Shown here: one piece after another, positions 50,336 through 58,739 of the stretch
Numbering within the stretch: position 1 is the first letter of the stretch
How the letters are laid out: each line of letters starts with the position of its first letter
Assembly: GCF_017329565.1 (NCBI RefSeq)
Contig: NZ_JAFMTT010000004.1
DNA length: 64,000 nt
Source: Alicyclobacillus mali
GTDB taxonomy: Bacteria; Bacillota; Bacilli; Alicyclobacillales; Alicyclobacillaceae
Strand: one strand, 5' to 3'
The notes under the pieces: generated by a model
Databases searched by the model: none
Seen by the model: only the letters and a program-made list of their open reading frames with translations
What the model was told of the DNA's origin: nothing
Program-made: the position numbers and the translations under genes

Positions 50336-51601
50336 TTATACAATCGCGCCTTGCCGCTGCAACTCTTCGCGCACAGCCGCGGACGATGGCGCTTCACCGT
50401 ACGACGCCTGAAGCGCGGCGGCGACGCCAGCAGCATGACCCGTGGCGAGTGCGGTTCCCATGACGCGCGCCGACGCGAAGGCCGTCGGATCGCAGTCGAT
50501 CACGCGACCAGCGCACCAAAGATTGGCGCGATCGCGCGCCTTCAACGACCGGAGTGGGATCTCGTAGTACGCGCGATCCAGGATGTGTTGATAGCGCGGC
50601 GGTTCGCCTGGCTGGTGCACCTCGACGGGCCACCCGCCTCGCGCGATGGCGTCCGGAAACGTGGCCGCGTTCAGGACTTCTTCCCCTGAAAGCCGATACT
50701 CTCCATCAATGTGGCGCGTCTCGCGAACGCCGATGCTGGGCCCGGTTGCTACGAGGTACGCGTCTTTGAAACCTGGAACATGTTGGCGGAACGCTTCGAG
50801 GTACGCCCACGCCTGCTGCCGCGCCGACATCTCAGCCTGTGTGAGGCTGGCGCTATCCAGCCCGTTGACTGCTTCGTCTGCAAAAAGTGCGAGCACGTGT
50901 TGCGATCCCGGCAGCCGCACCACCATGCCTCGGTCCTTGGTGAGCACGGTGTCTCCCTGCCGTTTGGCCTGCCACACGGCGGCCGTGAACTGGTGACGGT
51001 GAAGCTGCACCTCCGGGGATACGCCGCCGAACTGCATCACCAACGTTCCCGCCTGCACGCGGCCTTCTTCGTCGCCGTAGCGGACGCCGTTGCCGCTCAT
51101 GAAGGCGAGATCCGCCTCGCCGCTCGCGTCGACGAACGAGGCGGCTTCGATGGAGAACACGCCGCCGTGATGGAAACAGTGAATGGCCCGGATGCGCTCG
51201 CGCTCCACATCACAGCCGATGACCGTCGTGTGCAGTCTCGCATCGACGCCGGCTTGGAGGATCAGTTGATCGAGGGCAAACTTGGTTCCCTCTGCGTCCA
51301 GCGGAACAATCACATTGCCTGAACCCGGGTTTCGGAGTGGGCCATAGTACCTTCCGATCTCGTCCAGCTTCTCAAGCAGCCGCTGGCCCACGCCGCCGAC
51401 GACGGCCTCGAGCGGCTCCCGCTGCGCGAATAAACCGCAGATGGTCAGGACGGAGGCATGCGTCGCCGCCCCGCCAAAATACGGATTGCGCTCCACGATG
51501 AGCGTCTTTGCTCCAACGTTTGCCGCCCCTACCGCAGCGGCCACGCCAGCGCTCCCGCCGCCGACCACCACCACGTCATATCGCAACGTCTGTTGACTCA
51601 C
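50336..51601 (-). CDS. FAD-dependent oxidoreductase of unknown substrate
   Basis: A 421-residue flavoprotein with the N-terminal dinucleotide-binding motif VVVGGGSAGVAAAVGAA, the second nucleotide segment VDASGEADLAF and a C-terminal FAD-binding NLWCAGRVIDCD. It resembles the FAD_oxidored family (PF12831 type), whose members are mostly uncharacterised; a conserved GPSIGVRETRHIDGEY region is typical of that group. The start is GTG 51601 with GGGAGGTT 8 bases upstream. No pathway partners are adjacent. Overall family is confident, substrate unknown. Confidence 0.82.
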   Translation of the reverse strand: MSQQTLRYDVVVVGGGSAGVAAAVGAANVGAKTLIVERNPYFGGAATHASVLTICGLFAQREPLEAVVGGVGQRLLEKLDEIGRYYGPLRNPGSGNVIVPLDAEGTKFALDQLILQAGVDARLHTTVIGCDVERERIRAIHCFHHGGVFSIEAASFVDASGEADLAFMSGNGVRYGDEEGRVQAGTLVMQFGGVSPEVQLHRHQFTAAVWQAKRQGDTVLTKDRGMVVRLPGSQHVLALFADEAVNGLDSASLTQAEMSARQQAWAYLEAFRQHVPGFKDAYLVATGPSIGVRETRHIDGEYRLSGEEVLNAATFPDAIARGGWPVEVHQPGEPPRYQHILDRAYYEIPLRSLKARDRANLWCAGRVIDCDPTAFASARVMGTALATGHAAGVAAALQASYGEAPSSAAVREELQRQGAIV

Positions 51602-51743
51602 ATTTCAACCTCCCGGACCTGGCCACAGCGCATGTCTATCATACAACATCGGCAGAGCCGCGAATATGGGAGATTCGGTCGTCCGATGTCGATCGCGACA
51701 GCGGACACGGCTACAATGAGAGAGGGCAGGTGATGGGTGGAAG

Positions 51744-52292
51744 ATGCGGAATCAAACGACGATCCGCGTGGCGCTTGGATCGCGAAACCGGGCGAAGCGG
51801 GAAGCGTTGGAGCGGGCCCTCAGCGCGTTCAACATTGTCGGCGAAATCGAGTGCGTCGATGTGCCATCCGGCGTACGGGCGCAGCCGATGTCGGACGAAG
51901 AGACGCGGAGAGGCGCGGTCGAGCGGGCGACAAGGGCGCGCGCACAAACTGGAGCCGACCTGGGTGTTGGCCTCGAGGGCGGTGTCGAGGACACGGAGCA
52001 CGGGATGATGCTCGTCAACTGGGCTGCGGTGGCGTACGAGGAGGACAAGGTGGCCGTTGGAGGCGGACTGAGGATGGAGCTGCCGGACGAGATCGCACAG
52101 GGCATCCGCGCCGGGATGGAACTCGGTGACGTCATGGACGCTTGGGTGGGGAAGGTGGGCGTTCGCCACGGTGAAGGCGCCATCGGCATTTTGACGGGTG
52201 GGCTTATCACGCGGCCCGCCATGTTCCGCGATGCCCTGATTTGCGCACTGGCGAGCGCGCTTCGTGCCAAAGAGCGTGATGGCGAGGGGTGA
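51744..52292 (+). CDS. DUF84-family NTPase (inosine/xanthosine triphosphatase-like)
   Basis: A 182-residue homologue of YjjX-type house-cleaning phosphatases that hydrolyse ITP and XTP. The N-terminal VALGSRNRAKREALERALS, the SGVRAQPMSDEETRRGA segment and GLEGGVE are typical of the family. The C-terminal part (GEGAIGILTGGLITR) forms the rest of the nucleotide pocket. Start ATG 51744 with GGGTGGAAG just before. A clear terminator follows, shared with the convergent glnA. Confidence 0.85.
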   Translation: MRNQTTIRVALGSRNRAKREALERALSAFNIVGEIECVDVPSGVRAQPMSDEETRRGAVERATRARAQTGADLGVGLEGGVEDTEHGMMLVNWAAVAYEEDKVAVGGGLRMELPDEIAQGIRAGMELGDVMDAWVGKVGVRHGEGAIGILTGGLITRPAMFRDALICALASALRAKERDGEG

Positions 52293-52302
52293 CAAATGCG
52301 AG

Positions 52303-52336
52303 GCCGCGCAACCCAGTGCGGGCGCGCGGCCTTTTC
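52303..52336 (+). terminator. Intrinsic terminator after the DUF84 gene
   Basis: GGCCGCGC (52303-52310) pairs perfectly with GCGCGGCC (52325-52332), then TTTT. glnA ends 5 bp away on the other strand and may use the same hairpin. Confidence 0.8.
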
Positions 52337-52340
52337 ATCA

Positions 52341-53762
52341 TCACAGGTCGAAATACAGCGAGAACTCGTACGGATGGGGCCGCAGGTGGAGCGGCGCCAA
52401 CTCGTTGTTCCGCTTGAAGTCGATCCAGTTGCGGATGAAGTCTTTTGTGAACACGCCGCCCTCCAGGAGGAACTCGTGATCCGCCTCGAGTGCGTCGAGC
52501 ACCTCCCCGAGCGATCCAGGCACGCTCTTGATTTGCGCCTTCTCTTCAGCGGAGAGCTCGTAGATGTTCTTGTTGATGGGGCCAAACCCGAGCTCTGTCG
52601 GATCGAGCTTGCGGCGTATGCCGTCCAACCCCGCCATCAGCATGGCTGCAAACGCGAGGTACGGGTTGGCCGTGCAGTCCGGCGTGCGGAACTCGATGCG
52701 CGCCGTCTTCGGCGAAACGACAGCCACGGGAACGCGAACCGCGGCGCTGCGGTTGCCGCGAGAGAACACGAGGTTGACCGGTGCTTCGTACCCAGGCACC
52801 AGCCGCTTGTAAGAGTTGGTGCTGGGGTTCGAGAACGCGAGAATGGCGGGCGCGTGATACAGAATGCCAGCGATGTAGTGAAGGGCTGTCTCGCTCAGGT
52901 TTGCGTAGCCGCCCTCGCGATAAAACAGCGGTTCATCGCCGTTGAAGAGGCTCTGGTGGACGTGCATGCCTGAACCGTTGTCGCCGAAAATCGGCTTTGG
53001 CATGAAGGTGGCCGTCTTGCCGTGCCGGCGAGCGACGTTGCGCACGATGTACTTGTACGTCATGACCGTGTCCGCCGTGCGCGTGAGGGTGCCAAATCGG
53101 AAGTTGATCTCCGCCTGACCGGCCGTGGCCACTTCGTGGTGGTGCCGCTCGACGCGGATGCCGGCCTTCATCAGTTCAAGCACCATTTCGGTGCGGATAT
53201 CCTGCTGCGTGTCCGTCGGTGCGACGGGGAAATAGCCACTCTTGTTCTTTACGTGATAGCCGAGGTTTTTGTCGCCAACGCCCGAATTCCACACCGCTTC
53301 CTCAGAATCGACGGCATAGAACGCACCACTTTGCGTGGAGTCGAACCGGACATCGTCGAAAATGAAGAACTCAAGCTCAGGACCGAAGTAGGCGTTCGTC
53401 GCGATGCCCGTCGACTTCAGGTATTCCTCCGCCTTCTCGGCGATATAGCGGGGATCACGCTCGTACCGGTTGCCGCTCGGCTCATACACGTTGCACGAGA
53501 CGGCGAGCGTCGGAACCTCGGTAAACGGATCCAGGAACGCGGTCTCCAGCACCGGGCGCATCACCATGTCGCTCTCTTCGATGCCCCGGAACCCAGGGAC
53601 GCTGGAGCCGTCAAACGCGACGCCCCGCTCCAAGACCTCTTCGTCGATCTCGGCCGCAGGCACCGTCACGTGATGCTGGCGCCCCGGGACGTCCACAATG
53701 CGAAAGTCGACCATTTGAACATCGTGTTGCTTCATGAGTTCAAGAATATCGCGCGACGTCAA
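52341..53762 (-). CDS. glnA: Glutamine synthetase, type I-beta
   Basis: A 473-residue GSI that makes glutamine from glutamate, ammonia and ATP. FDGSSVPGFRGIEESD, GPELEFFIFD, HHHEVATAGQAE, MPKPIFGDNGSGMHVHQSLF and NPSTNSYKRLVPGYEAPV are diagnostic. It follows the long beta-type (as in E. coli), including the segment NKNIYELSAEEKAQI that holds the adenylylation Tyr in that group, not the shorter alpha-type of Bacillus subtilis (444 residues). TTG 53762 has GGGAGGAAT 8 bases upstream. No glnR neighbour; a GlnR/TnrA-like box and a promoter precede it. Confidence 0.96.
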   Translation of the reverse strand: MTSRDILELMKQHDVQMVDFRIVDVPGRQHHVTVPAAEIDEEVLERGVAFDGSSVPGFRGIEESDMVMRPVLETAFLDPFTEVPTLAVSCNVYEPSGNRYERDPRYIAEKAEEYLKSTGIATNAYFGPELEFFIFDDVRFDSTQSGAFYAVDSEEAVWNSGVGDKNLGYHVKNKSGYFPVAPTDTQQDIRTEMVLELMKAGIRVERHHHEVATAGQAEINFRFGTLTRTADTVMTYKYIVRNVARRHGKTATFMPKPIFGDNGSGMHVHQSLFNGDEPLFYREGGYANLSETALHYIAGILYHAPAILAFSNPSTNSYKRLVPGYEAPVNLVFSRGNRSAAVRVPVAVVSPKTARIEFRTPDCTANPYLAFAAMLMAGLDGIRRKLDPTELGFGPINKNIYELSAEEKAQIKSVPGSLGEVLDALEADHEFLLEGGVFTKDFIRNWIDFKRNNELAPLHLRPHPYEFSLYFDL

Positions 53763-53800
53763 GTTCGATTCCTCCCACTGTGCAGCGCTGAACTGCGCTC

Positions 53801-53830
53801 ATTATAGGAGTCGGATGAAAGCAACGTCAA
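53801..53830 (-). promoter_or_regulatory. Sigma-A promoter of glnA
   Basis: Reading the minus strand: TTGACG (53825-53830), an 18-bp spacer and a perfect TATAAT (53801-53806), giving a start near 53794 about 32 bases before glnA. Confidence 0.75.
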
Positions 53831-53837
53831 TGCTTTG

Positions 53838-53854
53838 TGTCAGGAAAACTTACA
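53838..53854. promoter_or_regulatory. GlnR/TnrA-type operator before glnA
   Basis: TGTCA-GGAAAAC-TTACA fits the GlnR/TnrA consensus TGTNA-N7-TNACA exactly. It sits 8 bp upstream of the glnA -35 box, the same kind of position as in Bacillus glnRA, so nitrogen-status repression of glnA is likely. Confidence 0.75.
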
Positions 53855-54026
53855 TAAGGCGAGAATTTGTCACACGCTGTCGCCGTTTACGAGATGGGAT
53901 CCGTGATTTTGATGTTTTTTTGAGATTCGACAAAGTATAGTCGTATATCGGGCTCATTTTTGGTTCACCATTCTGGCAACCGTGGACAAGCATCTTGTAA
54001 TCGCGGATTTATGGGGGAATTCCGAG

Positions 54027-54779
54027 ATGAAACCGACCGCAATCATTCTGGCGGCAGGCGTGTCGCGCCGCATGCGCCCACTCACGGATGAAAGACCCAA
54101 GTGCCTGTTGCCGGTCGGGCCGAAGGCCGTGATCGACTGGCAGTTTGAGGCGCTTCTCAAGAACGGCATCCACGACGTTATCATGGTCGTGGGCTATCGA
54201 AAAGAGATGATTCACGATTACATTCGGACACACCATCCGTCCTTTAACGTGCGCTTCATCGAGAATCCGGCATACGAGTCGACCAACACGCTGTTTTCAC
54301 TGAGCCACGCTTTGCGCGATTGGAGCGGCGATTTCTTCTATATGAACGCCGATGTCGTGTACGACGCTCGCGTCTTGGAGCGCCTTGTTCCGGGACAGGA
54401 CGGCGGTTATCTGGCGGTGGATAAGAAACAGTGCCGGGACGAAGAGGTCAAGGTGCAAGTTCGGTCAGGCCAGATTGTCGCCATCGGAAAGCATTTGGAT
54501 CCCGCCGCGTGCGAGGGTGAATTCATCGGGGTGGCGAAATTTGCAGGTCGGTTTGCCGAACGTTTCCGGCAAAATGTGCTCGATCTCGCCGTGGAAGGAA
54601 ACGAGATGCAGTTCTTCGAATACGCCCTGGATCACCTGGCGGATAAGTCGGGGCTGGTCTCCGTCGACGTGACCGGCCTTCCCTGCGTGGAAATCGACTT
54701 TCCCGAGGACTACGATTACGCAGTGGAAAGCGTGGTGCCTCGGCTCCTCGCCGCGCAAGGGGCGGAGCGCGATGTCTGA
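54027..54779 (+). CDS. Sugar/alditol-phosphate nucleotidyltransferase (cytidylyltransferase-like)
   Basis: A 250-residue GT-A-fold nucleotidyltransferase. IILAAGVSRRMRPLTDERPK is the nucleotide-binding signature, and YMNADVVYD carries the metal Asp. It resembles LicC and inositol-1-phosphate cytidylyltransferase types. The stop overlaps the next gene, a CDP-alcohol phosphatidyltransferase, by 8 bases. The pair suggests this enzyme makes a CDP-activated polyol or alcohol that the partner uses (inference). ATG 54027 follows GGGGGAATT. The 264-bp gap upstream holds the glnA control region; no certain promoter for this gene was found there. Confidence 0.8.
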   Translation: MKPTAIILAAGVSRRMRPLTDERPKCLLPVGPKAVIDWQFEALLKNGIHDVIMVVGYRKEMIHDYIRTHHPSFNVRFIENPAYESTNTLFSLSHALRDWSGDFFYMNADVVYDARVLERLVPGQDGGYLAVDKKQCRDEEVKVQVRSGQIVAIGKHLDPAACEGEFIGVAKFAGRFAERFRQNVLDLAVEGNEMQFFEYALDHLADKSGLVSVDVTGLPCVEIDFPEDYDYAVESVVPRLLAAQGAERDV

Positions 54780-55482
54780 ACTGAAGCGCATCGATTCGTG
54801 CGCGAAGCGCCCTATCGACATCTGGACCAATTATATTTTTTATCCTCTTTCGATTCGGCTGGTTTACCTGTTGCGCAACACAGCTGTCACGCCCAATCAG
54901 ATCACGTTGTTCTCGCTCTTTCTCTGTCTCCTTGGTTGTGCGGGGTTTTCGACCGGCATCCGCGGTGACGTGCTCATTGGACTCGTGTTGATCGAGATCT
55001 CCTACGTGTTCGATTGCGCGGACGGTCAGTTGGCGCGATATCGCCAGCAATTTTCCGCTATCGGCGGCTGGTTGGATCAGGTGGCTGACCGCATCAAGGA
55101 GTTCGCCATCTACTTCAGCCTCGCGTATGGATACACGCGCTGGCACCCGAATGAGACGGGCGTGTGGGCGTGGGCCATGGCGTCGCTGTTTGCTCTCTAC
55201 CTGCTTGAATACTACGGGCAGATTCGCTTCAAGCCCCGGGAGGTGGCGCCCGCGAGCTCCGAAGCGGGACAGGGCGATTCGACGTTTCGACGGGCCCAGC
55301 GGTGGAGAAGTTTCATCCCGTTCCGCGGGTTCATCATCGGCGAACAGTATTTCGCGCTCCTTGTTTTCGTGGCGTTCAACGCAATTGCCGCCTTTTTTCA
55401 CTTTGTCGCCATCCTGGGCCTTGTGATGTGCGCCTATCGGCCAGCGGTGCAGCTGTACAAGTGGTCCCGTGGCATTGCGTGA
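54772..55482 (+). CDS. CDP-alcohol phosphatidyltransferase family membrane protein
   Basis: A 236-residue integral membrane enzyme with the family motif DCADGQLARYRQQ ... GGWLDQVADR (D-x2-D-G-x2-A-R-x8-G-x3-D-x3-D, residues about 83-105). All four metal-binding aspartates are present. About five or six hydrophobic segments are visible. The family transfers a phospho-alcohol from a CDP-alcohol to an acceptor, for phospholipids or for inositol-phosphate solutes. The coupled cytidylyltransferase upstream points to a non-standard headgroup or solute. A strong terminator follows. Confidence 0.88.
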   Translation: MSELKRIDSCAKRPIDIWTNYIFYPLSIRLVYLLRNTAVTPNQITLFSLFLCLLGCAGFSTGIRGDVLIGLVLIEISYVFDCADGQLARYRQQFSAIGGWLDQVADRIKEFAIYFSLAYGYTRWHPNETGVWAWAMASLFALYLLEYYGQIRFKPREVAPASSEAGQGDSTFRRAQRWRSFIPFRGFIIGEQYFALLVFVAFNAIAAFFHFVAILGLVMCAYRPAVQLYKWSRGIA

Positions 55483-55502
55483 CGTGGAATTGTTGTGATT
55501 TT

Positions 55503-55533
55503 GGCGGGAGGCCGCTCGGTTCTCCCGCCTTTT
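55503..55533 (+). terminator. Intrinsic terminator after the CDP-alcohol transferase gene
   Basis: GGCGGGAG (55503-55510) pairs perfectly with CTCCCGCC (55522-55529), followed by TTTT. Confidence 0.85.
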
Positions 55534-55625
55534 CATTGGGCAAGAAAGCAAAACCTTCCCGGACACACACGCAAACCCGGTGTGGATTCTCGCCAGGTAG
55601 AATCACGAAGGGTGATCCGTCCCGC

Positions 55626-55642
55626 ATTCCGCATATCGGAAC
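55626..55642. promoter_or_regulatory. IclR-type operator candidate before pobA
   Basis: ATTCCG-CATAT-CGGAAC is a 17-bp near-palindrome 90 bp before pobA. It shares its layout and the core TTCCGCATA with the site at 57765-57781 before praA, and an IclR-family gene lies between. Such TTCCG/CGGAA palindromes are typical of IclR-family regulators of aromatic catabolism. Confidence 0.6.
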
Positions 55643-55731
55643 ACTAGGGTCGTTCATGCGTCAGCCTCGCGGTAGACTTGTTTTGGAAGCTCTTCGAAGA
55701 TTCCAGTCAAAGGAACGCGAGGTGGGTATCT

Positions 55732-56919
55732 GTGCGCACACAGGTCGGGATCATTGGCGCGGGTCCCGCGGGCCTCATGCTATCCCTGCTGCTCGCACAG
55801 CGCGGCGTGGAGTCCGTGGTACTTGAGGCGCGATCGCGCCAGGCCATCGAGCAAACCGTTCGAGCGGGCGTCTTGGAACACGGCACGTCCGATTTGATGC
55901 GCGAACTCGGCGTGCATGGCCGAATGGAGGCATTCGGCGATGAGCACGAGGGCATCGAGTTCCGGTTTCGGGGCCGCGGGCGCCGCGTACCATTGAAGGA
56001 GCTGACAGGCAAGTGCGTCACGCTCTACGCGCAGCACGAGGTGATTAAAGATCTCGTGGCAGCGCGCCTCGAGCAGGGAGGTGAAATCCTCTTTTCGGTG
56101 CAGGACGTTTCGCTCGAAGCCGTCGACACCGAGCGACCGCGCATCCGGTTCCGGCGAGATCCCGCCGCGCCGGTGGAGGTGCTGGAGTGCGACTTCATCG
56201 CCGGGTGCGACGGGTTTCACGGTCCCAGTCGCGCGGCCATTCCCGAAAGCGCTCGCCAAGAGTTTGTGAAAACGTATCCAATGGGATGGCTCGGCATCCT
56301 GACCCAGGCCCCTCCGTCGAGCCGGGAGCTCATTTACTGCAACAGCGACCGGGGATTTGCACTGGTCAGCACGCGGTCTCCGGAGATCCAACGCTTGTAT
56401 CTGCAGGTGGCCGCGGACGACGACATCCGCAACTGGTCCGACGAACGCATCTGGGAGGAGTTGCGCCTGCGGCTCGCCACGGAGGACGGTTGGGAGCCCA
56501 TCGAGGGCCCCATCCTGCAGAAGTCCATTGTGCAGATGCGCAGCTTTGTCTGTGCGCCGATGCAGTACGGCCGCCTCTACTTGGCCGGCGACTCGGCTCA
56601 CATCGTGCCGCCGACGGGTGCCAAGGGGCTGAATCTCGCGGTCTCCGACGCGCGCGTCCTCGCGGAAGCCATCGCGCGCCATTATGAGGACGGATCGGAC
56701 GACTTGTTGAGGCGGTATTCTGCCATCTGCCTGCGGCGCGTGTGGAAGGCCGAGCGATTCTCGTACTTTATGACGCAAATGCTGCATCGCTTCTCGGATC
56801 ACTCGCCGTTTGAGCGAGAGATTCAGTTGGCGGAACTCGATTACATCACGTCGTCGCAGCACGGGCTTGCGACTGTCGCCGAGAATTACGTCGGCCTGCC
56901 GATCGAGTGGGACGCGTGA
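55732..56919 (+). CDS. pobA: 4-hydroxybenzoate 3-monooxygenase
   Basis: A 395-residue class A flavoprotein hydroxylase that converts 4-hydroxybenzoate to protocatechuate with NADPH and O2. Motifs are VGIIGAGPAGLMLSLLLAQRG (split FAD-binding GxGxxG), the CDGFHGPSR segment and GDSAHIVPPTGAKGLN. The length agrees with typical PobA. GTG 55732 is chosen over upstream starts because GAGGTGG lies 7 bases before it. Its product feeds the pra genes downstream. The last 34 bases overlap the convergent IclR gene. Confidence 0.92.
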   Translation: MRTQVGIIGAGPAGLMLSLLLAQRGVESVVLEARSRQAIEQTVRAGVLEHGTSDLMRELGVHGRMEAFGDEHEGIEFRFRGRGRRVPLKELTGKCVTLYAQHEVIKDLVAARLEQGGEILFSVQDVSLEAVDTERPRIRFRRDPAAPVEVLECDFIAGCDGFHGPSRAAIPESARQEFVKTYPMGWLGILTQAPPSSRELIYCNSDRGFALVSTRSPEIQRLYLQVAADDDIRNWSDERIWEELRLRLATEDGWEPIEGPILQKSIVQMRSFVCAPMQYGRLYLAGDSAHIVPPTGAKGLNLAVSDARVLAEAIARHYEDGSDDLLRRYSAICLRRVWKAERFSYFMTQMLHRFSDHSPFEREIQLAELDYITSSQHGLATVAENYVGLPIEWDA

Positions 56920-57713
56920 AACATGTCGCGCGATCTCGGCCGCTCATAGTAGCCGAGGCGATTCGAGATCTCCTTGCTGATGGAGATGAGCGTCTTGGCG
57001 AGCGATTTCATCTTCTCGTCCGTGAATCGAGCGGCCGGCCCCACGGCGGTGACCGCGCCGATCACGCGCCGCGTGTAATCGCGGACCGGTGCTGCGACGC
57101 TGTTGACGCCAGGTCGGAGTTCGCCGACGCTCGTCGCGTATCCTGCCTCCCGGATCTGCGTCAGAACCGTCCGGAGGCGGTTCGGATCCGAGATAGTGTT
57201 CGGCGTGAAGGGCTGCAGGCCGCGACAAATGACCTCTTCGATCATCGATTCGTCTTGGTAAGCGAGAATGACCTTGCCGGAACTCGTGCAGTAGAGCGGA
57301 TTGCGGCGGCCCACGTGGGTGGCGATTTGCACGGGATGTTTGCACTCCAGTTTGCTGACGTAGACCGTGCAAAAGTCCTCCAACACCGCCAGGTGAACGG
57401 TCTCGTCGAAGCGGTGCACGAACTCCTCGAGCAGATGCTGGCCTTCTCGGCAGATTTCGAGGTTGGACATGATGATGCCGCCGAGGCTCAGCACGGAGAG
57501 TCCGAGCCGATACCGATGCGTCTCCTCGTCTCGGTGCACGAACCCTTCTTCGGCGAGCGTTGCCATGATCCGATGCACGGTGCTCTTCGAGAGGCCCAGT
57601 TTGCGCGAGATCTCCGTGATGCCGAGTTCGGGTTCGTCCTGAGAGAAGCAACGCAGGGCGTGCAGCGCGTGGCGCAATGACGAGAGCGTGCGAGCGTCTG
57701 ACTGCCTTGGCAC
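56886..57713 (-). CDS. IclR-family transcriptional regulator
   Basis: A 275-residue regulator: N-terminal winged helix (residues about 8-70, GITEISRKLGLSKSTVHRIM) and C-terminal IclR effector-binding domain (about 85-255, with YCTSSGKVILAY and ELRPGVNSVAAPVRD). IclR-family members often control protocatechuate and 4-hydroxybenzoate genes. It is placed between pobA (convergent) and praA (divergent), and operator-like palindromes precede both, including its own promoter region, so it is the likely local regulator. GTG 57713 has AAGGGAGG 9 bases upstream. Confidence 0.9.
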   Translation of the reverse strand: MPRQSDARTLSSLRHALHALRCFSQDEPELGITEISRKLGLSKSTVHRIMATLAEEGFVHRDEETHRYRLGLSVLSLGGIIMSNLEICREGQHLLEEFVHRFDETVHLAVLEDFCTVYVSKLECKHPVQIATHVGRRNPLYCTSSGKVILAYQDESMIEEVICRGLQPFTPNTISDPNRLRTVLTQIREAGYATSVGELRPGVNSVAAPVRDYTRRVIGAVTAVGPAARFTDEKMKSLAKTLISISKEISNRLGYYERPRSRDMFHASHSIGRPT

Positions 57714-57764
57714 GGCGTTCGCCTCCCTTGCGGCGTGTAAGCGCTTCTAGGAATGGTGTACCAC

Positions 57765-57781
57765 GTTCCGCATAGAGAAAC
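57765..57781. promoter_or_regulatory. IclR-type operator candidate between the regulator gene and praA
   Basis: GTTCCG-CATAG-AGAAAC has the same 6-5-6 layout as the pobA site, with a less perfect right half. It overlaps a possible -35 region of the regulator gene and lies 110 bp before praA. Confidence 0.5.
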
Positions 57782-57846
57782 AAGGGCGTATAGCGAGCGC
57801 TTTCAGCGTGTTACGATGAGGTCAGCAGATGAGGGTGTTTAGGTCC

Positions 57847-57863
57847 GCGGCCTGCTGGGCCGC
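57847..57863 (+). other. Hairpin in the praA leader
   Basis: GCGGCC (57847-57852) and GGCCGC (57858-57863) pair with a 5-base loop, about 28 bp before the praA start. No T-run. Role unknown. Confidence 0.3.
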
Positions 57864-57891
57864 CCACGGTTTCGTTTGGGGAGGGATTCAG

Positions 57892-58701
57892 ATGAGTCTG
57901 GAATTGGCCATGATCACGCCGCACACGCCGAGGATCTGCCATCGGGACCGCGTACCGGAATTTCAGCAGCCGATGGTCGAGGCGATGTTGAAGTGCGCGG
58001 ACGTGATCGACCAGATCCAGCCCGACGTGGTCGTGATCATCTCGTGTCATTGGATGTCCAGCTTCATGCACTACGTGGATGTCACGCCGCGGCACCAGGG
58101 CATCCTGACCGCCGTGGAATGCCCGGATCTCATCAGCGACGTGCCGTATGACCACCCGGGTCATCCGGAGCTCGGCAGGCGTTTGGTGGAGGCGGGTCAA
58201 CAAAACGGCCTTCAGGTGGTCGCGGTGGACGATCCAACCTACGTCTGGGACTATGGCACGGTGGTTCCGCTTCGGTACTTGCTCAAGCGTCCCACCCCGG
58301 TCGTGGCTCTGTCGGTGTGCTGGGCCGCGTCGCTCGAGGAGTCCATGCGCTGGGGCGAAGTGATGGGGGATGTGTTCCTCCGCTCTCCAGAGCGCGTGGT
58401 GTTTTTGGCGAGCGGGGCGCTCGCGCACAACCTGGGGCGCGGACCGGAGAAATGGCCGAATCTCACGGAACAGGCGCTGGATCGCGAATTTTGTCAATAT
58501 CTCGTCAAGGGCGACAAGGCGTCGGCCGTGAGCATGCTGCCGTCGTACGTGCGGGCGGCAGGCGTGGAATCCGGCGGCCGCCACGTGGCGGTGTTGCTCG
58601 GCGTGCTGAGGAAACAGTTTGAAGGCGAGTTGCACGGGTACGGGCCGTCGTCGGGTTCCGGCAATCCCGTGCTGACCATCCGGTACCGCGATGCAAGTTG
58701 A
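57892..58701 (+). CDS. praA: Extradiol ring-cleavage dioxygenase (probable protocatechuate 2,3-dioxygenase)
   Basis: A 269-residue LigB-superfamily (type II) extradiol dioxygenase. The metal His residues appear in MITPHTPRICHRDR and VIISCHWMSS, and GALAHNLG matches the family. In the Paenibacillus pra pathway PraA cleaves protocatechuate at the 2,3 bond to 5-carboxy-2-hydroxymuconate-6-semialdehyde; the same assignment is inferred here from the neighbouring pobA and pra genes. Homoprotocatechuate is a possible alternative substrate. ATG 57892 follows GGGGAGGG. First gene of the pra operon. Confidence 0.82.
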   Translation: MSLELAMITPHTPRICHRDRVPEFQQPMVEAMLKCADVIDQIQPDVVVIISCHWMSSFMHYVDVTPRHQGILTAVECPDLISDVPYDHPGHPELGRRLVEAGQQNGLQVVAVDDPTYVWDYGTVVPLRYLLKRPTPVVALSVCWAASLEESMRWGEVMGDVFLRSPERVVFLASGALAHNLGRGPEKWPNLTEQALDREFCQYLVKGDKASAVSMLPSYVRAAGVESGGRHVAVLLGVLRKQFEGELHGYGPSSGSGNPVLTIRYRDAS

Positions 58702-58739
58702 GTCTTACAACGGATAGTTGGAGATGGCGAGGGATGACC

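Noticed and set aside
52341..53762. Plus-strand open frames across glnA (for example 53022-53807)
   Set aside because: They are antisense shadows of an unambiguous glutamine synthetase gene.
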